Source: JAXJSP01 sp036310005 (GTDB taxonomy: Bacteria > Bacillota > Clostridia > Oscillospirales > Acutalibacteraceae). Taken from it: DNA of 40,718 nt. The stretch spans positions 1 through 40,718 of the forward strand of contig JAXJSP010000016.1 in NCBI GenBank assembly GCA_036310005.1, given 5' to 3'. Positions 24,326 through 31,868 of the stretch are shown one piece after another. The stretch's first letter is position 1, and every line of letters begins with the position of its first letter. The position numbers were made by a program, and so were the translations under genes. The notes under the pieces are model-generated. The model searched no databases. It was given only the letters and a program-made list of their open reading frames with translations, and had not been told where the DNA came from.

Positions 24326-24337
24326 TCAGGTGCCTGA
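24326..24337. promoter_or_regulatory. Palindromic operator candidate for the EamA gene
   Basis: Perfect 12-bp dyad TCAGG-TG-CCTGA, extended by A/T pairs on both sides, lies about 11-22 bp downstream of the transcription start predicted from the EamA promoter. The position suits a road-block repressor. No regulator gene is adjacent. Confidence 0.4.
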
Positions 24338-24354
24338 TTTTTTCGTACCATATT

Positions 24355-24382
24355 ATTATACACTAAATCGGATAAAATGGAA
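24355..24382 (-). promoter_or_regulatory. Promoter of the EamA gene
   Basis: On the minus strand TTCCAT (24377-24382), 16-bp spacer, perfect TATAAT (24355-24360). Confidence 0.55.
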
Positions 24383-24391
24383 TACCTTTTT

Positions 24392-25264
24392 TTAACAATC
24401 CCGAACGCCTTTATGTCCTTCAAAATAAAGTGCGAGTGCGCCGGAGCCCAAATGAGAGCCTGTTGAGGGTTCATGTTTTACAAGCAATATATTATCTACA
24501 GATATTTTTTCTTTTATAAGACCGATTAATCTCTTTGCATCGTCAAGGCAGTTTGCATACGAAATTCCTATTACAGATTTATCAGTTATCATATTAATAC
24601 ATTTATCGGCTAAAGTTTTTATTGCACCTAACCTGCCTCTTACCTTGCTTTGCACTACTATCTTACCTTCTGCGCTTCCTTTTAAAACAGGTCTTATTCC
24701 CAGAGCTGTACCTATAATCTTGCCGGCGCCCGACAGTCTGCCTGTGCGGTGCAAATGCGACAAATCATCAACGATAAATATCTGATACATACGCTCTCTG
24801 TGGTCTTTTAATTTTTCTGCGGTTTCTTCAAGGCTCAGTCCTTTATTTCTGTACTCTACCGCCCTTAACACTAAAAGTCCTATACCCAAAGAGGCGCCGA
24901 GCGAGTCAAAAAGCACAATTTTTCTGTCAGGATACTGCTGTGCAAGTTCTTCCTTTGCAATTCGGGCAGAATTGAAAGAACCGCTGACTCCGGAAGATAA
25001 ACCTATAAACAATATATCCTTTCCTTCATCCAACTGCTTTTTGAAAGACTCGATATATTTTTCAGGGTTAATCTGTGATGTTTTTACCTCAATTCCGTTT
25101 TTAAGACCGTAATAGTACAGTTTATCGTCAAAACTGTCTAAATCGGTGTAAGTACATTCCTTACCGTTTACAAAATACGGTAAGTGTATCAAGTGTAAAT
25201 TATACTTATTTGCATCTTTTTTTCCTAAATTGGAAGCGGTATCTGTATAAATTTCAAAACTCAT
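24392..25264 (-). CDS. DegV family fatty-acid-binding protein
   Basis: 290-aa EDD-fold protein of the DegV/FakB family, which binds a fatty acid and can present it to the kinase FakA for phospholipid synthesis. It starts with the family pattern FEIYTDTASNLG and contains SQINPEKYIESF (first fatty-acid-loop region) and the conserved GLSSGVSGSFNSARIA, as well as DSLGASLGIG and HLHRTGRLSGAGKIIG. Several DegV paralogues per genome are normal in Clostridia. The ATG has GGGAGAAG upstream at about 11 bp. The promoter (TTGATG/TATAAT) is overlaid by a long AT palindrome. No fakA is in the window, so the fatty-acid kinase role is inferred only. Confidence 0.9.
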   Translation of the reverse strand: MSFEIYTDTASNLGKKDANKYNLHLIHLPYFVNGKECTYTDLDSFDDKLYYYGLKNGIEVKTSQINPEKYIESFKKQLDEGKDILFIGLSSGVSGSFNSARIAKEELAQQYPDRKIVLFDSLGASLGIGLLVLRAVEYRNKGLSLEETAEKLKDHRERMYQIFIVDDLSHLHRTGRLSGAGKIIGTALGIRPVLKGSAEGKIVVQSKVRGRLGAIKTLADKCINMITDKSVIGISYANCLDDAKRLIGLIKEKISVDNILLVKHEPSTGSHLGSGALALYFEGHKGVRDC

Positions 25265-25286
25265 AATTAAATGCTTCTCCCTGATT

Positions 25287-25328
25287 AATTAATATAATCA
25301 TTATATTAATTTAATCTGTTTACATCAA
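25287..25328 (-). promoter_or_regulatory. degV promoter overlapped by a 25-bp perfect palindrome
   Basis: On the minus strand TTGATG (25323-25328), 17-bp spacer, TATAAT (25300-25305). A perfect inverted repeat of 12-bp arms (AATTAATATAAT and complement) around a single C spans 25287-25311 and covers the -10 and start point, a likely operator, possibly for a fatty-acid or growth-state regulator. Confidence 0.5.
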
Positions 25329-25440
25329 CCTACTATTATAATAATTACTATACCGCAATTTTTCATAACTAAACCACACTTGTTTTTCCACTCTACCGAG
25401 AGTAGAATTTGCTTTATTTTCAATATTTTATTATATATAT

Positions 25441-25469
25441 TTGATTTTACGGAAATAGTATGGTAAAAT
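25441..25469 (+). promoter_or_regulatory. Promoter of proBAC
   Basis: TTGATT (25441-25446), 17-bp spacer, TAAAAT (25464-25469), 41 bp before proB. A dyad ACTCT-ACCG-AGAGT lies at about 25389-25402 upstream. No T-box features were seen. Confidence 0.6.
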
Positions 25470-25510
25470 AAGTAATTAAATTTAGATATTAGAGAAATCG
25501 GGTGTCTTAA

Positions 25511-26275
25511 ATGAGAATAGTATTAAAAGTCGGAACATCTACTCTTACTCACGCGACAGGCAGGCTTAACATTCGCAGGGTAGAAAAACTATGCAAGGTG
25601 CTGTCTGACCTTAAAAATTCGGGAAATGAAATTATAATGGTATCATCCGGTGCTATCGGAATGGGTGTCGGTAAATTATCGCTTAAGTCTAAACCTGACG
25701 ATATTGAAAGCAAGCAGGCGGCTGCTGCTATCGGTCAGTGTGAACTTATGTATATTTACGATAAACTTTTTTCAGAATACCATCATATTGTGGCACAGAT
25801 TCTGCTTACAAACGATGACTTTAATGACAAGACAAGAAAAGTTAATTTCAGAAATACTGTTAAAAAACTTCTTGAGTTTGGTGCAATTCCGATTGTTAAT
25901 GAAAACGACACGGTAGTTACTGATGAAATTGCAGTCGGAGATAATGACACTCTCGGTGCAAAAGTTGCGGTTGAAACCGATGCAGATTTACTTATTGTAT
26001 TATCTGACATAGACGGGCTATACACCGCGGACCCGCATACTGATAAAAATGCAAAGCTGATTACAAAAGTTGAGTCGTTAAATGCCGATATTATAGCGCT
26101 TGGCAAGGGTACTGTTACGAGCATGGGCACAGGCGGTATGAAAACAAAACTTTCTGCTGCAAAACTTTGTCTTGATGCCGGCTTTGACATGGTAATTGCT
26201 AACGGAAAAGAGCCTGACATATTATATGATATAATGGACGGAAAGCCCGTCGGCACAAGATTTTGCGCTAAATAA
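25511..26275 (+). CDS. proB: Glutamate 5-kinase, short form without PUA domain
   Basis: First step of proline synthesis: phosphorylates glutamate to gamma-glutamyl phosphate, which is passed to ProA. The amino-acid-kinase fold is complete: VLKVGTSTLT at the N-terminus, SSGAIGMGV, NENDTV with the conserved acidic substrate site, SDIDGLYTADP, and GTGGMKTKLSAAK. At 254 aa it lacks the C-terminal PUA domain of the 367-aa enterobacterial enzyme. The PUA-less form is known and active in other bacteria, with altered proline feedback and oligomerisation. First gene of proB-proA-proC, 19 bp before proA. Confidence 0.95.
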   Translation: MRIVLKVGTSTLTHATGRLNIRRVEKLCKVLSDLKNSGNEIIMVSSGAIGMGVGKLSLKSKPDDIESKQAAAAIGQCELMYIYDKLFSEYHHIVAQILLTNDDFNDKTRKVNFRNTVKKLLEFGAIPIVNENDTVVTDEIAVGDNDTLGAKVAVETDADLLIVLSDIDGLYTADPHTDKNAKLITKVESLNADIIALGKGTVTSMGTGGMKTKLSAAKLCLDAGFDMVIANGKEPDILYDIMDGKPVGTRFCAK

Positions 26276-26294
26276 ACAATTTTGGAGATTAACA

Positions 26295-27557
26295 ATGAGA
26301 AACACAAATGATATAATTGAGTCTGCACAAAGAGCAAAAAAGCAATTATATAAACTTAACACTCAAAAGAAAAACGATGCTTTAAAGGCTATGGCAGATT
26401 ATTTACTCAAAGCTGAAAAAGAGATTTTAGAGGCAAACAAAAAAGATGTTGAGTTGGCTGCCGACAAATTAAGTAATGTAATGATTGACAGGCTGACTTT
26501 AAATTCACAGCGCATTGAGGGTATGGCAAAAGGTATTTGCGACCTTATTGCGTTAAGGGACCCTGTCGGCAACATATTAAGCACCGTAGAACTTCCAAAC
26601 GGGTTAAAGGTTGAAAAGACTTGTGTGCCTTTCGGTGTAGTGGCGATAATATACGAATCTCGTCCTAATGTAACCTCTGATGCGGCCGCGCTTGCGTTAA
26701 AGAGCGGTAATGTATGTATTTTAAGAGGCGGCAAAGAGGCATTTAACACATCGTATGAAATAGTTAAGGCTTTAAAGCGCGGTTTAAAGAGTGTCGGACT
26801 CGATGAAAATTTAATTCAGTTTGTTGAAGAAACAACACACGCAAGTGCGGACTGTCTGCTCAAAGCACAAGGAAAGGTTGATTTACTTATTCCGCGCGGC
26901 GGCAAAGGACTTATTTTGCATTGTGTACAAAACGCTGTTGTACCTGTTATTCAGACGGGAACGGGAATTTGTCACATATATGTAGACAGGTTTGCAGATT
27001 TTGATAAGGCGCTTGACATTTTGGAAAACGCAAAATGCTCTCGCCCGTCGGTTTGCAACGCTGCCGAAGTATTGGTAGTGGACAGTGCTATTGCCGACAA
27101 GTTTTTACCGTTAGCAGATAAAAGGCTTTATGACGACAGAAAAGCAAAAGGTCTTGAGCCTGTTGAATTTAAGTGTTGTGAAAACTCGCTTAAATATATG
27201 AAAAACGGACACAAGGCTGAAGAAAATGATTTTGACACAGAATTTTCAAACTACATTCTTGCTGTTAAGACGGTAGACGATGTAAGTGCCGCTTGCGAAC
27301 ATATTGAGCAACATTCGACTCATCATTCCGATGCTATTATTACCGAAAACGAGCAAAACGCATTACTGTTCACATCGGCTATTGACAGCGCGGCTGTATA
27401 TGTCAATGCTTCTACCCGTTTTACCGACGGCGGAGAATTCGGACTCGGTTGCGAGATGGGTATATCGACACAGAAATTACACGCAAGAGGACCTATGGGG
27501 CTCAACGAGCTTACATCATACAAATATATTGTTAAAGGTAACGGACAAGTCCGTTAG
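26295..27557 (+). CDS. proA: Glutamate-5-semialdehyde dehydrogenase
   Basis: NADPH-dependent reductase of gamma-glutamyl phosphate, aldehyde-dehydrogenase superfamily, 420 aa as expected. Features are IYESRPNVTSDAAALALKSG, the nucleotide-binding LIPRGGKGL, the catalytic cysteine in SRPSVCNAAEVLVV, and the C-terminal ASTRFTDGGEFGLGCEMGIS and HARGPMGL. TTTGGAG lies 8 bp before the ATG. Middle gene of the proline operon; product cyclises spontaneously to pyrroline-5-carboxylate, the ProC substrate. Confidence 0.96.
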   Translation: MRNTNDIIESAQRAKKQLYKLNTQKKNDALKAMADYLLKAEKEILEANKKDVELAADKLSNVMIDRLTLNSQRIEGMAKGICDLIALRDPVGNILSTVELPNGLKVEKTCVPFGVVAIIYESRPNVTSDAAALALKSGNVCILRGGKEAFNTSYEIVKALKRGLKSVGLDENLIQFVEETTHASADCLLKAQGKVDLLIPRGGKGLILHCVQNAVVPVIQTGTGICHIYVDRFADFDKALDILENAKCSRPSVCNAAEVLVVDSAIADKFLPLADKRLYDDRKAKGLEPVEFKCCENSLKYMKNGHKAEENDFDTEFSNYILAVKTVDDVSAACEHIEQHSTHHSDAIITENEQNALLFTSAIDSAAVYVNASTRFTDGGEFGLGCEMGISTQKLHARGPMGLNELTSYKYIVKGNGQVR

Positions 27558-27570
27558 AAAAGAGGGTTAA

Positions 27571-28374
27571 ATGTCATATTATGGTTTTATCGGTTGCGGT
27601 AATATGGGCGGTGCTTTAGCCGCTGCCGCAGCAAAGAGCGTAGATAAAAAAGAAATCTATGTTTCGGGCAAAGACAAGTCGGAATCAGACTTGTTTGCAC
27701 AAAAGCACGGGGTTAATTCGAGTGATAATATAACGATTGCAAAAAGCAGCGATATATTATTCTTAGGTGTTAAACCGCAAGTTTTAGGACAGGTATTAAA
27801 TGAAATTGCGCCGGCGTTAAAGTCAAATGAAAACTGTGTTGTTGTGAGCATGGCTGCGGCAATAACAATAAATAAAATTGTGCAAATGCTTGGTTTTGAG
27901 CCAAAAATCATACGCATAATGCCTAACACTCCCGTCTTTGTAAACGAAGGTATGACAGTTTATGATGCTAACAGTAAAGTAAGCGAAGAAGAAATCAACA
28001 AATTTTTGGAAGTATTAAAATTTGCCGGTCAGTTTGACCGTTTAGACGAGGACAAGATTGACGCGGCGGGTGCATTATCAGGCTGCGGACCTGCGTATGC
28101 ATATATATTCTTAGAGGCGCTCGCTGACGGAGCTGTAAGTTTAGGCATACCGAGAGATAAAGCAGAGCGTTATGCGGCGCAGACTTTACTCGGTGCGGCT
28201 GCTATGATGTTAAATACTGGCAAAAAACCCGGAGAACTCAAAGACAGCGTATGCAGTCCCGGCGGCACGACTATTGAAGGAGTTGCCGCTTTGGAAAAGG
28301 CAGGTTTCAGGTCTGCTGCTATTGATGCCTGTGTTGCCGCATACAACAAAACAAAAAAATTAGCCGGCAAATAA
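27571..28374 (+). CDS. proC: Pyrroline-5-carboxylate reductase
   Basis: Last step of proline synthesis, reducing pyrroline-5-carboxylate with NAD(P)H. 267 aa with the Rossmann motif GFIGCGNMGGALA at the N-terminus, the conserved IMPNTPVFVNEGMTVY, the substrate-binding LSGCGPAYAYIFLEALADGAV and SPGGTTIEGVAALE. GAGGG precedes the ATG at 6 bp, and the gene starts 13 bp after proA. A hairpin terminator closes the operon. With proB and proA the complete pathway from glutamate is present. Confidence 0.97.
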   Translation: MSYYGFIGCGNMGGALAAAAAKSVDKKEIYVSGKDKSESDLFAQKHGVNSSDNITIAKSSDILFLGVKPQVLGQVLNEIAPALKSNENCVVVSMAAAITINKIVQMLGFEPKIIRIMPNTPVFVNEGMTVYDANSKVSEEEINKFLEVLKFAGQFDRLDEDKIDAAGALSGCGPAYAYIFLEALADGAVSLGIPRDKAERYAAQTLLGAAAMMLNTGKKPGELKDSVCSPGGTTIEGVAALEKAGFRSAAIDACVAAYNKTKKLAGK

Positions 28375-28399
28375 AATTTGCGGCTGATAATAAAAATAT

Positions 28400-28432
28400 A
28401 AAACGACTTGTTTTTTAACAAGTCGTTTTTTG
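28400..28432 (+). terminator. Terminator of proBAC
   Basis: Stem AAAACGACTTGTT / AACAAGTCGTTTT with a short T-rich loop and T6 tail. Confidence 0.9.
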
Positions 28433-28480
28433 TGATGTGCGTTCAAAGAAAGAACTTTATAAGAAATCTTGATTTATAAG

Positions 28481-28551
28481 TTTTATTTTGTACTTCGTAC
28501 AGAGTTTTATTTTTACTTTGTAAAAGTTTTATTGAAACCTTACGGTTTCAG
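28481..28551. repeat. Three tandem units with variable stem-loops (hairpin minisatellite)
   Basis: Three successive units of 24, 22 and 25 bp (28481-28504, 28505-28526, 28527-28551) each begin with TTTTATT and end with AG, but carry a different perfect inverted repeat in the middle: TGTAC-TTC-GTACA, TTTTAC-TTT-GTAAAA and GAAACC-TTAC-GGTTTC. Pairing is kept while the stem sequence changes. On the minus strand the last loop is GTAA, a GNRA tetraloop. A further hairpin GTTC-N7-GAAC lies just upstream at 28441. The surrounding 28433-28620 holds no gene. Confidence 0.6.
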
Positions 28552-28620
28552 TTATATTTTATTTGCCTCTTTAACTGTACAAAGCACAATACCACTCGGC
28601 GCAAGACGAATAAAACTAAA

Positions 28621-28652
28621 AAAATCTTTCTGCAAAAAGCAGAAAGATTTTT
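28621..28652 (-). terminator. Terminator of tRNA-Ser
   Basis: 13-bp stem AAAATCTTTCTGC / GCAGAAAGATTTT with a 5-nt loop, directly 3' of the tRNA on the minus strand, with a T tract within and beyond the stem. Confidence 0.85.
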
Positions 28653-28740
28653 TGGCGGAGAGGAAGGGATTCGAACCCTTGTGCCTTTTGGGCAAACGGT
28701 TTTCAAGACCGCCTCGTTATGACCACTTCGATACCTCTCC
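28653..28740 (-). tRNA. tRNA-Ser (anticodon TGA), CCA encoded
   Basis: 88-nt class II tRNA on the minus strand: acceptor GGAGAGG/CCTCTCC, anticodon loop CTTGAAA (anticodon TGA), a long variable arm, T arm with GGTTCGAATCC, discriminator G and encoded CCA. Confidence 0.96.
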
Positions 28741-28757
28741 GTGTCTTACAGTTTGGT

Positions 28758-28787
28758 ATTATATCACAAGTGATATATCAATGTCAA
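28758..28787 (-). promoter_or_regulatory. tRNA-Ser promoter
   Basis: On the minus strand perfect TTGACA (28782-28787) and TATAAT (28758-28763) with an 18-bp spacer. Confidence 0.8.
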
Positions 28788-28857
28788 GCAAATTTATACA
28801 CATATACGGTTTTTTTAGTGAAAGAAAATTTACTGCAAATTTTTCATTAAAAAACCT

Positions 28858-28886
28858 TTGAAATTTTTTAAAAAATCTGATACAAT
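28858..28886 (+). promoter_or_regulatory. Promoter of the third MATE gene
   Basis: TTGAAA (28858-28863), 17-bp spacer, TACAAT (28881-28886); predicted start near 28893. Confidence 0.65.
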
Positions 28887-28905
28887 ATATGGCAGTGTGT
28901 ATCCG

Positions 28906-28945
28906 AAAGGTGTAAGTCCGACTTTATTGGACTTACACCTTTTTT
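28906..28945 (+). terminator. Attenuator-like terminator in the leader of the third MATE gene
   Basis: A 14-bp perfect stem AAAGGTGTAAGTCC / complement with a 9-nt loop and T6 tail lies between the promoter and the GGAGG of the MATE gene. It starts only about 13 nt after the predicted start, and nothing else on the plus strand needs terminating here. GTGTGTA at 28896-28902 could pair with the TTACAC of the right arm as a weak alternative structure. Confidence 0.7.
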
Positions 28946-28967
28946 ATGTTTATAGGAGGTAATTAAA

Positions 28968-30359
28968 ATGGAAGAAAATCAATCATATCTTGCGACCGAA
29001 AAGGTCAGCAAACTAATGGGAAAATACGCTGTGCCCTGTATCATTTCACTTTTAGTCGGTGCTTTATACAACATCGTTGACCAAATCTTTATTGCGAATG
29101 CTTCATATCTCGGCTCATACGGTAATGCTGCTAACACGGTTGTATTTCCGCTGACGGTCATCGCGCTCGGAATTGCTGTAATGATCGGTGATGGTTGCTG
29201 TGCTTTTGTCAGCATTTCGCTTGGCAAAAAGAAAACGGAAAATGCAACTCAAAGTGTCGGAAACTCTGTTTTACTTTGTATTATATGCAGCATTATTCTG
29301 ACCGCAATTTATTTAATTTTTACAGAACCTATTTTAACCGCTTTTGGCGGCAAAGTAAACGCGCAAACCTTTGAAAAATCTCAAGAGTATTTCTTATTTA
29401 TCTCGCTCGGTATTCCCTTTTATATGTTCGGTCAGGCGATGAACCCTATTATCCGCGCAGACGGTTCTCCGAAATTTGCGATGTTTTCTACCGTTATCGG
29501 TGCGGTTATTAACATTATCCTTGACCCTATATTTATCTTTGTGTTTAAATGGGGAATGACAGGTGCCGCTGTTGCAACTGTAATTGGTCAGATTGCAACC
29601 GCTGTTCTTGCTGTTATATATTTATTGCAAGCAAAGGTTATCAAGCCAAGCGCAAAAGATTTTAAATTTAACCGCAAAATTCTCGGCAAAACTTTATCGC
29701 TCGGTCTTTGCAGTTTTCTTGCCCAGATTTCGCTTGTGGCTGCCATGATGACGATTAACAATATGATACGCAAATACGGGGCTCGGGATGTCATATTCTC
29801 TAAAGAGCAATACGCACAAATTCCTATGGCGGTTGTCGGAATAGTTATGAAGTTTTTCCAGATTGTCATTTCGGTAGTTATCGGTATGGCGGCAGGATGT
29901 ATTCCGATTGTGGGATATAATATAGGCGCGAAGTTGAATAAACGCGTTAAAACTCTGTTTACAAAGCTTTTGATTTATGAAGCCTGTATCGGTGCGGTTG
30001 CATTTATAATTGTAGAATTATTCCCAAATGTTTTAATACAGATTTTCGGAGCGGCAAACGAAAGCGTTTATTATACAGATTTTGCTGTAAAAGCCTTTCG
30101 CATATATCTTTGCATGATAGTTCTTGCCTGCATAAACAAGGCAACCTTTATATTCTTACAGGCTATGGGAAAAGCGGTGGAATCTACAATACTGTCTATG
30201 GTGCGTGAAATAGTATTCGGTGTTGGTCTGACTTTATTACTGCCCTTATTTTTCGGGCTTGACGGTGTTTTATACTCAATGCCTGTTTCCGATGTTTTAA
30301 CAGCGATTATTTCCGCAATACTTATTGCAAAAACATACAGACAACTTAACACGATATAA
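28968..30359 (+). CDS. MATE-family efflux transporter (MepA-like)
   Basis: 463-aa MATE antiporter with twelve membrane segments. The N-terminal VSKLMGKYAVPCIISLLVGALYNIVDQIF and MNPIIRADGSPKFAM are typical of the MepA/NorM-like branch of Firmicutes, distinct from the two DinF-like copies upstream. A strong GGAGGT precedes the ATG. The gene stands alone behind its own promoter and a leader terminator, which suggests inducible expression, for example by a drug that alters transcription or leader folding. Substrate cannot be told. Confidence 0.92.
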   Translation: MEENQSYLATEKVSKLMGKYAVPCIISLLVGALYNIVDQIFIANASYLGSYGNAANTVVFPLTVIALGIAVMIGDGCCAFVSISLGKKKTENATQSVGNSVLLCIICSIILTAIYLIFTEPILTAFGGKVNAQTFEKSQEYFLFISLGIPFYMFGQAMNPIIRADGSPKFAMFSTVIGAVINIILDPIFIFVFKWGMTGAAVATVIGQIATAVLAVIYLLQAKVIKPSAKDFKFNRKILGKTLSLGLCSFLAQISLVAAMMTINNMIRKYGARDVIFSKEQYAQIPMAVVGIVMKFFQIVISVVIGMAAGCIPIVGYNIGAKLNKRVKTLFTKLLIYEACIGAVAFIIVELFPNVLIQIFGAANESVYYTDFAVKAFRIYLCMIVLACINKATFIFLQAMGKAVESTILSMVREIVFGVGLTLLLPLFFGLDGVLYSMPVSDVLTAIISAILIAKTYRQLNTI

Positions 30360-30385
30360 AAAAACTCGGTGAAATACCGAGTTTC
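30360..30385 (-). terminator. Terminator between MATE and DUF1015 genes
   Basis: AAACTCGGT-GAAAT-ACCGAGTTT; the stronger T-tract is on the minus strand, so it mainly serves the DUF1015 gene but can act on both. Confidence 0.75.
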
Positions 30386-30405
30386 ATAGCAATTCTCCTT
30401 TTAGA

Positions 30406-31677
30406 TTAATTAAACTTATTCATTACGAGTCCCGTAATAAGTTTCGGATAAAAATAGGTTGATTTTTGAGGCATCTTCTCCCCTGCCAATGCTACATCAC
30501 CGATTTCGCTGACCTTAGTGGGATTCATAATAAAAGCACAGTTTGCGTTGTTTGAGTCTACTTCGCTTATTGCCTCGTCATAATCTCTTGTATAACTTAA
30601 ATTAATCTGCTTTGCCATATTTTCTTTATCTATCTTTAACACTCTTTCAAGCACAAGAGAATGCAGGATATTTACATCAAGATTTTTAAGTGCATCACTT
30701 TTGCCCGCGCTCATTTCATCAAGCGTTTTAGTATCTTTCAGGGTGAAAAGATAATTTTTATTATCCGCATACATAACAAAACTTTTCTCATTTTGTTCAT
30801 ATTTTGCCTTTAAAGTTGAAAGCACCGATTCTTTGTCAATCTCTTCGATACTGAAAGAATCTTTTGAATTTTCAATCACCTTATTACAGTCAAAATTATC
30901 AAGGTGGTGAACAATTCTGTGAGTCGGTAAAACGACAAGGCCTTTATGCGCCATCGGGACTAACATCATCATAACATAGTCACACTCATCGCCCTCTTTT
31001 GCCATATTCTGCTCACGCAGATAATCTCTGAAATTTACAGCGGTTTCGTATCTGTGATGTCCGTCTGCGATATAGAGTTTTCTGTTTTCAAACTGCTTTT
31101 GAATCTTACCGATTACATCTTCGTCTGTAACTACCCATAAAGAATGAGTCACACCGTCTGCTTCAAACGAAATTTCGGGTGCTGATGCCGAACATTCTTC
31201 TACTAAACTGTTAGTGCAGTCGTTTTCATCATTATAAAGAGAATAAATCTGTGAGAAGTTGCACATTGTTGCTTTCATCAACTCAAAGCGGTCCTGTTTT
31301 GCTTTTGAAAGAGTTTCTTCATGAGGTAACACAATGCCTTTTGAAAATTCTTCAAGATGCACTCTTGAAATAATGCCCTTAAATTCATACTCTTTATCTT
31401 CTACGGAGAATTTTTCGGAGTAGATATAAATTGCATCTTTATCGTCACATTTCAAAATTTGATTGTCTAAAAATTTCTTTAAGACTTCGCTTGCTGTTTT
31501 ATAAACATTTTCCCCGTCTTTCGGCAATTCAAGGCGTATAATATTGTTTTCGTTTTTATTAAGATACTCAAGTCTTTGCTTATCTGAAATAATATCATAA
31601 GGCGGACAGCAAAGATTTTTAATATCTCCTGCTTTGTCTGTAAATCTTAATGCTTTAAATGGTTTTATCTGTGCCAA
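30406..31677 (-). CDS. DUF1015 family protein
   Basis: 423-aa soluble protein of the DUF1015 family, found mainly in anaerobes and often near serine/3-phosphoglycerate genes; its biochemical function is not established. Recognisable features are the N-terminal IKPFKALRF and CCPPYDIIS, the LPHEETLSKAKQDRFELM segment and the strongly conserved YIADGHHRYETA, which looks like a phosphate or metal site (His-His-Arg). A TTG at 31677 is the likely start because AGGAG lies 8 bp upstream; a GTG three codons earlier overlaps that site. It has its own promoter (TTGACT, 17 bp, TAAAAT). No partner gene is adjacent. Confidence 0.85.
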   Translation of the reverse strand: MAQIKPFKALRFTDKAGDIKNLCCPPYDIISDKQRLEYLNKNENNIIRLELPKDGENVYKTASEVLKKFLDNQILKCDDKDAIYIYSEKFSVEDKEYEFKGIISRVHLEEFSKGIVLPHEETLSKAKQDRFELMKATMCNFSQIYSLYNDENDCTNSLVEECSASAPEISFEADGVTHSLWVVTDEDVIGKIQKQFENRKLYIADGHHRYETAVNFRDYLREQNMAKEGDECDYVMMMLVPMAHKGLVVLPTHRIVHHLDNFDCNKVIENSKDSFSIEEIDKESVLSTLKAKYEQNEKSFVMYADNKNYLFTLKDTKTLDEMSAGKSDALKNLDVNILHSLVLERVLKIDKENMAKQINLSYTRDYDEAISEVDSNNANCAFIMNPTKVSEIGDVALAGEKMPQKSTYFYPKLITGLVMNKFN

Positions 31678-31824
31678 AATTTTCACTCCTGTATAAAAAT
31701 ATATTTATATTTTAATAATAATCAGTCTATAAGTCAAGAAATAAAAAACTCTTTATTATTTTTAACAGATATAGTATAATAACTAATATGTTTATAAATT
31801 GTTAAAACTTTAGACATTTTTGCC

Positions 31825-31833
31825 TGTTATAAT
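31825..31833 (+). promoter_or_regulatory. Extended -10 promoter of the Gld-type ABC operon
   Basis: TGTTATAAT: a perfect TATAAT (31828-31833) with TG one base upstream. No good -35 is present, as is usual for extended -10 promoters. It lies 36 bp before the ATPase gene. Confidence 0.5.
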
Positions 31834-31868
31834 CTTTAATGTAAATGTCTGGTTCGGAGGTACATATA

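Noticed and set aside
25265..25510. T-box or riboswitch before proB
   Set aside because: No T-box sequence (TGGNACCGCG-like) and no terminator hairpin lie between the promoter and proB; the leader is too short.
28481..28551. CRISPR array or attenuator series
   Set aside because: Units are only 22-25 bp with no spacer structure and no cas genes; the stems vary while the borders are constant, opposite to a CRISPR repeat.
28469..28861. 130-aa plus-strand reading frame
   Set aside because: It reads through the hairpin repeat and the antisense of tRNA-Ser, giving the well-known spurious peptide of such regions (ERKGFEPLC...).
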